Shown here piece by piece: positions 31,822 to 36,473 of a stretch of 36,473 nucleotides of DNA (its first letter is position 1; each line of letters starts with the position of its first letter). The translations under genes were made by a program, and so were the position numbers. Source of the stretch: an uncultured Alphaproteobacteria bacterium. GTDB lineage: Bacteria; Pseudomonadota; Alphaproteobacteria; HIMB59; GCA-002718135. The stretch spans positions 1-36,473 of the forward strand of contig CACMKW010000003.1 in assembly GCA_902614395.1 (NCBI GenBank), in the 5' to 3' direction. A model generated the notes under the pieces. That model ran no database searches, had not been told where the DNA came from, and saw nothing but the letters and a program-made list of their open reading frames with translations.

Positions 31822-33357
31822 ATGGAAAAATCCAAAAAATCTGTTCTTTTTATATGTGCTGATCAATGGCGTTTTGACTGCTTTAGCTTCCTAAATCATC
31901 CATATGCTCTAACACCAAACTTAGACAATCTTGCTAAACGAAGTGTTGTTTTTAAATCCCATTTTGCAGGAATTGTCCCTTGTGGTCCATCTAGAACTAC
32001 AATGCTTACTGGTTTATATCCATTTATACATCGTTCAGTATATAATGGTGCCCCTCTTGATAAAAGATTTACAAATATCGCTAAAGAGGTTCGTAAACTA
32101 AATTATAATCCAAGTCTTTATGGATATACAGATACTTCTTGGGATCCAAGATACTTGGATCCAAAAGATAAAAAAAATTTTACTTATGAATCACCAATGG
32201 AAGGGTTTGATGATGGTTGTGTTTTACCAGGAGGGAAACCAGAGCCTTGGGCTAACCATCTTAATCAAAATGGTTTTAAGATTAATAAAGCAGAAGATTT
32301 ATACAAAGGAAGAAAGCCTAAAGATGATCAAGCATATATTTATGAACCATATTACATTCCAACTAAATTTTCAGACACCACATTTTTAGCAGACAAAGTT
32401 GTTAATGATTTAAAAAAAGTCAAAGATCCATTTTTTATGCATGTATCTTTTTTAAAACCACACCCGCCCTTTCATATAGCTGATCCATGGTTTAGTAAAT
32501 TTAATCCAGATAATATTAATTTATCTAAAAATGATATTTCACTTAAAGAGTTATCAAAAAAACATCCTCTACTTGAAGAATTATGCAAAAAATTTTTATT
32601 AAAAGAAAATTTCTCTGAAATTAATTATGATCTTTTAAAAGATCAAGACATCAAAAATATTATGAGTGTCTATTTTGCTATGTGTGCAGAGGTTGATTTT
32701 AATATTGGTAAAATTTTAAATGCTCTGAAAGAATCAGGACAAGAAGAAAATACAATGATAATATTTACCAGTGATCATGGAGAAATGTTGAATGAAAATA
32801 ATTTATGGGGAAAATTAGGTTGGTGGGACTCCTCTTATAGAATTCCATTATTTATTTATGTCCCTCAAAACAATCCAAAAAAAATTAACCACTTAACAGA
32901 ATCAGTAGATGTTGCTCCTACAATTTTAGAATGGCTTGGTGGTGAAATCCCCATTGATTGGAATGGTCAGTCACTAATGCATAATATTAACGATCAATAT
33001 GAAAAATCACCTAATAAAGAATTTGTTGTTTTTGATTATGATTTTAGAGAAAGCACTGAATTTGTTAAAGATAAAAAATTAGCACCCGAGCAATGCAATC
33101 TATCAGTTATTAGAAATAATAAATGGAAATATGTTCATTTTCCTTCATTACCATGTTTATTGTTTGATTTAGAAAATGATCCTAATGAAATTAATGATTT
33201 ATCTAGAGTAAAAGAATTTCAAGACATTAAAAATGATTTAGTATCAAAACTATTAAGCCACCGAATGATTCATCAGGAAAGACAGTTATCCAATACAAAA
33301 CTTTCTAGCTCAGGGGTTAAAACAAAATCTGGACCACCTAGCAGAAAAATGGAATAA
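31822..33357 (+). CDS. Phosphonate monoester hydrolase / sulfatase-superfamily hydrolase
   Basis: Alkaline-phosphatase-superfamily hydrolase of 511 residues that cuts phosphonate monoesters, phosphodiesters or sulfate esters. The formylglycine motif CGPSR places the modified cysteine at 54. Metal and active-site residues in place are Asp14, Gln15, Asn75, Tyr102, His214 (KPHPPF), Asp318/His319 (TSDHGE) and Lys331. Blocks such as LTGLYPFIHRSVYNGAPLD, ESVDVAPTILEWLGGE and NNKWKYVHFPSLPCLLFDL match the Rhizobium/Burkholderia PMH group much more closely than ordinary arylsulfatases, from memory. No signal peptide is present, so it is cytoplasmic; a formylglycine-generating enzyme must come from elsewhere. 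It forms an operon with the MetE-like gene (7-base gap). Confidence 0.88.
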   Translation: MEKSKKSVLFICADQWRFDCFSFLNHPYALTPNLDNLAKRSVVFKSHFAGIVPCGPSRTTMLTGLYPFIHRSVYNGAPLDKRFTNIAKEVRKLNYNPSLYGYTDTSWDPRYLDPKDKKNFTYESPMEGFDDGCVLPGGKPEPWANHLNQNGFKINKAEDLYKGRKPKDDQAYIYEPYYIPTKFSDTTFLADKVVNDLKKVKDPFFMHVSFLKPHPPFHIADPWFSKFNPDNINLSKNDISLKELSKKHPLLEELCKKFLLKENFSEINYDLLKDQDIKNIMSVYFAMCAEVDFNIGKILNALKESGQEENTMIIFTSDHGEMLNENNLWGKLGWWDSSYRIPLFIYVPQNNPKKINHLTESVDVAPTILEWLGGEIPIDWNGQSLMHNINDQYEKSPNKEFVVFDYDFRESTEFVKDKKLAPEQCNLSVIRNNKWKYVHFPSLPCLLFDLENDPNEINDLSRVKEFQDIKNDLVSKLLSHRMIHQERQLSNTKLSSSGVKTKSGPPSRKME

Positions 33358-33364
33358 TTAATTT

Positions 33365-34414
33365 ATGTTAACAACTGTTATAGGCGCCTACCCAAAACCA
33401 AGTTATTTAAAAATAACTGATTGGTTTAATGCTTCTGGTGGTACAGATACTGAATATCCAACTAAATTTTACGAGGATGAAATAAATAAGATGGGCGACA
33501 ACGTTGAAGAGTTATTTAATAAAGCTACAAAAGAAATAATCAGAGATCAGGAGGAATGTGGTATTGATATCATCACCGATGGTGAAGTTAGAAGAGAAAA
33601 TTATATTCACTATCATTGTAGATATTTAGAAGGAATTGATTTTACAAATCTCACAGAAAAAGTTGCTAGGACAGGGAATTATAAATGCTGGTTACCAACA
33701 ATAACTTCAAAAGTTAAAGCAAAAGAATCTTTTTTAGTTGAAGAGTGGAAAAAAAATCAGAGTTTAACCAACAAAGACTTGAAAATTACTATTCCTGGAC
33801 CAATGACTATAACAGATACTATAGCAAATACTTTTTATGATTCAGATGAACATATGGGTGAAGACTTAGCTGATGCTATTAATGTAGAAATTAAAAGATT
33901 AGTTGATGCAGGATGTAAATATATTCAAGTTGATGAACCTTTGTTTGCTAGAAAACCCGAAAATGCTCTTAATTTTGGAATCAAAAACCTAGAGAGATGT
34001 TTTAAGGATATAAATAATCAAAGTATTGAAAAAATTACTCATATTTGTTGCGGCTATCCTGATAAATTAGATGCAGTAGATTATCCAAAAGCACCTTTAG
34101 ATTCTTACAGTAAAATTAGTAAAGCTTTAGATGAATCAATTATAGATACAGTTTCTATAGAAGATGCTCATCGATATAATGATTTAAATTTTTTAAAAGA
34201 TTTTAAACAAACAAAAGTTATTTTTGGTTTAGTAAAAATAGCAAGCTCTCAAGTTGAGACTAAAGAAGAAATTATCTCAAGAATAAATGAAGCATTGAAA
34301 TTTATTGATAAGGAAAAATTAATTGTTGCTCCTGATTGCGGTCTTGGTCACTTACCTAAAGATTTAGCAAAAATAAAATTAAAAATAATGGTGGAAGCTT
34401 CTAATAGTTTCTAG
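33365..34414 (+). CDS. MetE-core cobalamin-independent methyltransferase
   Basis: This 349-residue protein matches only the C-terminal catalytic barrel of methionine synthase MetE (about 750 residues). Zinc ligands are present: His226 and Cys228 (THICCG), Glu266 (SIEDAH) and Cys325 (PDCGLGHL). TDGEVRREN at 71-79, IPGPMTITD at 143-151 and QVDEP at 188-192 are further family marks. The N-terminal IGAYPKP replaces the IGS seen in classical MetE homocysteine sites, and the folate-binding N-terminal domain is missing. Short relatives include folate-independent methionine synthases and other thiol methyl- or alkyltransferases. The hydrolase partner gene suggests that a methyl or alkyl group from its product may be used, but this is inference. 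Stops overlap the convergent ald gene by 4 bases. Confidence 0.82.
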   Translation: MLTTVIGAYPKPSYLKITDWFNASGGTDTEYPTKFYEDEINKMGDNVEELFNKATKEIIRDQEECGIDIITDGEVRRENYIHYHCRYLEGIDFTNLTEKVARTGNYKCWLPTITSKVKAKESFLVEEWKKNQSLTNKDLKITIPGPMTITDTIANTFYDSDEHMGEDLADAINVEIKRLVDAGCKYIQVDEPLFARKPENALNFGIKNLERCFKDINNQSIEKITHICCGYPDKLDAVDYPKAPLDSYSKISKALDESIIDTVSIEDAHRYNDLNFLKDFKQTKVIFGLVKIASSQVETKEEIISRINEALKFIDKEKLIVAPDCGLGHLPKDLAKIKLKIMVEASNSF

Positions 34415-35526
34415 TGGACTAAAGTTTCTGGATTAGCATAATCATAATTTAAATCATCAGCAATAGCTTTGTATGTAATGGCACCTTTAAAAATATTTAA
34501 ACCATTCATAAAATTTTTATCATTTTTTAAAGCATGTTTAAAACCATTAGAAGCTAAGTTTTGAATAAATGGCAAAGTGACTGCATTTAAAGCAAGAGTG
34601 GAAGTTCTAGGAACCCCACCTGGCATATTTGCAACACAATAATGAACAACATCATCAACAACATATGTAGGGTTTGCATGAGTTGTTGGTTTACTAGTTT
34701 CAACACAACCACCTTGATCAATTGCAACATCAACAATTACAGATCCACTTTTCATCTCTTTGATCATATCCTTAGTTATAATCTTTGGAGCATTAGAACC
34801 TGGAACAAGTACGCCACCAATTAGTAAATCACATTCAGAAATATAATCTTTTAGATTTATTTTATCACTGTGTAGTGGTTCTATTTTATCACCAAATTTT
34901 TCTTGTAATTCTTCTAATCTTTTTTCTGATTTATCAACGATGAAAACTTTTGCTTGCATACCTGTAGCAATTATTGCTGCATTTTCACCTACAACACCTC
35001 CACCTAAAATTAAAACATTTCCAGGTTGAACCCCAGGCGCACCCCCTAAGAGTAAACCGCTTCCACCTTTATGTTTTTCAAGTGAATAAGCACCAGCTTG
35101 AATCGACATTCTGCCGGCTACAGCGCTCATAGGTGCAAGAAGTGGTAATTTATTATTATGATCACTTACTGTTTCATAAGCTATACAAATCGAATTTGAA
35201 TCAATTAAACCCTTTGTCAACTCTGGGGCTGCTGAAAGATGTAAATAAGTAAATAAAATTTGGTTTTCTCTTATCATTGCTACTTCATTCATTAGAGGTT
35301 CTTTAACTTTTACAATCATTTCAGAATCATTGAAAATATCCTCTGCTGAATTTACAATTTTTGCGCCTGATAATTCATAATCACTATTGGAAAATCCGGC
35401 ACCAATACCGGCATCTTTTTGAATTAGAACTGTATGTTTATTCTTTACTAATTCTTTAACACTTTGCGGAGTAAGCCCAACCCTAGACTCCTGAGCTTTT
35501 ATCTCAGAGGGGACACCTATTTTCAT
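34411..35526 (-). CDS. ald: Alanine dehydrogenase
   Basis: NAD-dependent enzyme that interconverts L-alanine with pyruvate and ammonium, 371 residues, the family length. The start MKIGVPSEIKAQESRVGLTP is classic. Catalytic Lys and His lie in IVKVKEP and FTYLHLSAAPE. The nucleotide motif is in VLILGGGVVGENAA, and GGVPRTSTLALN is near the end. Its ATG overlaps the stop of the upstream transaminase gene by one base. Together they would turn an omega-amino acid into an aldehyde and recycle the alanine formed back to pyruvate while releasing ammonium. Confidence 0.95.
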   Translation of the reverse strand: MKIGVPSEIKAQESRVGLTPQSVKELVKNKHTVLIQKDAGIGAGFSNSDYELSGAKIVNSAEDIFNDSEMIVKVKEPLMNEVAMIRENQILFTYLHLSAAPELTKGLIDSNSICIAYETVSDHNNKLPLLAPMSAVAGRMSIQAGAYSLEKHKGGSGLLLGGAPGVQPGNVLILGGGVVGENAAIIATGMQAKVFIVDKSEKRLEELQEKFGDKIEPLHSDKINLKDYISECDLLIGGVLVPGSNAPKIITKDMIKEMKSGSVIVDVAIDQGGCVETSKPTTHANPTYVVDDVVHYCVANMPGGVPRTSTLALNAVTLPFIQNLASNGFKHALKNDKNFMNGLNIFKGAITYKAIADDLNYDYANPETLVH

Positions 35527-36473
35527 TATCTGTCATGCATATAGTTTGAGATACCTGTTCTTAATTTTTCAATTATCTCATCAATATGTTTTTTTTCACA
35601 AGTAAATGGAGGTGCAACAATTAAACAATCACCTGTTGCTTTCAAGCTTAAGCCTGCTTCAAATAGTTTTTTAAAACAAGCATATCCAGCTTTGCCTAAA
35701 CGCTCATCCATTTTAATGTCAATTCCTCCCATCATTCCATATCCTCTTATATCAGTAATGATATCTAAGTCTTTCAACGAAAATAAACCATCTAAGAAAT
35801 ATGGAGACATATCCTTTGCTCTATTAAATAAATCTTCTTTCTCGATTATATCTTGCATTGCTAAACCTGCTGCCATTGAAACAGGTATAGCAGAATAAGT
35901 ATAACCATGAAAAAATTCTATAGCTCCTGTAGGTGATGCATCAACAATAGTATCATAGATATGATCACGTGAAGCTACTGCTCCTAAAGGTACAACGCCG
36001 TTAGTAATTGCTTTAGCCATTGTCATAATATCAGGGCATACATCAAAAGCTTGAGCTGCAAATGGAGCACCCATTCTTCCCCAACCAGTAATAACTTCAT
36101 CAAAAATTAAAAGAATTCCGTGTTTGTCACAAATTTCTCTTAGCCTTTTTAAATATCCTTTTGGCGGTACTAAAGTTCCTGTTGATCCTGCTACTGGCTC
36201 AACAATACATGCTGCAATATTTTCAGCACCTATGTTACCAGCAATTCTTTCAAGATCATCTGCTAGATCAGCACCTGTTTCAGGTTCGCCTTTTACAAAT
36301 AAATTTTCAGGTAAATGAGTATGTCTTAGATGATGTACATTTGGCATGAGAATATTTGAGAAAGTTTTTCTATTAGCAATCATACCACCAACAGAAATTC
36401 CTCCAATATTCATTCCATGATAACCTCTTTCTCTTCCTACTATGTGAGATCTATGACCTTCTCCTTTTGCTTT
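35526..36473 (-). CDS. Omega-amino acid--pyruvate aminotransferase (5' end cut by window)
   Basis: Class III PLP transaminase; 315 codons are present and the reading frame runs off the right edge, so roughly the first quarter is missing. The visible start reads GRERGYHGMNIGGISVGG, typical of beta-alanine:pyruvate transaminase (OapT/AptA). Further matches are HLRHTHLPEN, VEPVAGSTGTLVPPKGYL, LIFDEVITGWGRMG and EFFHGYTYS. The PLP lysine is in TMAKAITNG. Family members use beta-alanine, 4-aminobutyrate and related omega-amines with pyruvate; some also act on taurine-like amines. An internal ATG at 36413 is not the true start. Confidence 0.9.
   Translation of the reverse strand, partial: KAKGEGHRSHIVGRERGYHGMNIGGISVGGMIANRKTFSNILMPNVHHLRHTHLPENLFVKGEPETGADLADDLERIAGNIGAENIAACIVEPVAGSTGTLVPPKGYLKRLREICDKHGILLIFDEVITGWGRMGAPFAAQAFDVCPDIMTMAKAITNGVVPLGAVASRDHIYDTIVDASPTGAIEFFHGYTYSAIPVSMAAGLAMQDIIEKEDLFNRAKDMSPYFLDGLFSLKDLDIITDIRGYGMMGGIDIKMDERLGKAGYACFKKLFEAGLSLKATGDCLIVAPPFTCEKKHIDEIIEKLRTGISNYMHDR

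Noticed and set aside
31822..33357. Ordinary arylsulfatase or choline sulfatase
   Set aside because: The CGPSR motif alone would allow it, but the blocks around it and the C-terminal half match the phosphonate monoester hydrolase group more closely. Sulfatase side activity is still possible.
35526..36473. Taurine--pyruvate aminotransferase (Tpa)
   Set aside because: The GRERGYHG start and GYTYS blocks fit beta-alanine:pyruvate transaminases; nothing specific for taurine is visible.
1..36473. CRISPR arrays, insertion sequences, tRNA or rRNA genes
   Set aside because: I saw no regularly spaced repeats, transposase motifs, terminal inverted repeats, or cloverleaf-like segments in the short intergenic regions.

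Overview
This 36.5-kb window is strongly A+T-rich (by eye about 70%) and very compact. The longest stretch without a gene is about 167 bases, so there is no gap over 300 bases to explain. A GcrA-type zinc-cysteine domain, AglEFGK-like and AgpA-like sugar importers, a phosphonate monoester hydrolase and an omega-amino acid:pyruvate transaminase point to an alphaproteobacterium. Base composition, lysine/asparagine-rich enzymes, 1-8 nt gene overlaps and the lack of any local sugar-responsive regulator suggest a streamlined marine planktonic lineage (Pelagibacter/HIMB59/AEGEAN-169-like). That placement is inference. I see no tRNA, rRNA, CRISPR array, insertion sequence or phage gene.

Layout. 1-6.7 kb, mostly housekeeping: a partial MotA/TolQ/ExbB-type protein, a cyclopropane-fatty-acid synthase-like methyltransferase, a short GcrA-like protein, a tiny membrane protein, MsrA, a NUDIX hydrolase, a small secreted protein, a Bcp/PrxQ-type peroxiredoxin, an agmatinase-family ureohydrolase and an aldo/keto reductase. 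6.8-17.8 kb, an alpha-glycoside and glucuronate module: a minus-strand operon runs solute-binding protein, two permeases, ATPase (AglEFGK-like), GH31 glycosidase, uronate isomerase (UxaC-like) and fructuronate reductase (UxuB). It meets plus-strand mannonate dehydratase (UxuA) tail to tail. Together these could import an alpha-glycoside, split it, and take glucuronate to 2-keto-3-deoxygluconate.

18.0-31.7 kb, a second catabolic island. On the plus strand are a FucI/AraA-like ketol-isomerase and a Gfo/Idh/MocA dehydrogenase. Converging on them is an 11-gene minus-strand run: a large family-5 binding protein, two Opp-type permeases, two Opp-type ATPases, an EamA transporter, aldose 1-epimerase, a two-subunit sulfopyruvate-decarboxylase-like ThDP enzyme (ComD/ComE), a PfkB kinase that resembles sulfofructose kinase YihV, and a SerA/SlcC-like 2-hydroxyacid dehydrogenase. 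The combination suggests breakdown of a sugar acid, sulfosugar or other 3-substituted C3 acid, but no aldolase or Xsc is in the window.

31.8-36.5 kb: a phosphonate monoester hydrolase/sulfatase-superfamily enzyme and a MetE-core methyltransferase form a plus-strand pair divergent from the second importer. They are followed on the minus strand by alanine dehydrogenase and a 5'-truncated omega-amino acid:pyruvate aminotransferase, a pair that fits transamination with pyruvate recycling.

The two binding-protein genes are each followed by a strong hairpin before their permease genes, consistent with making more binding protein than membrane components.
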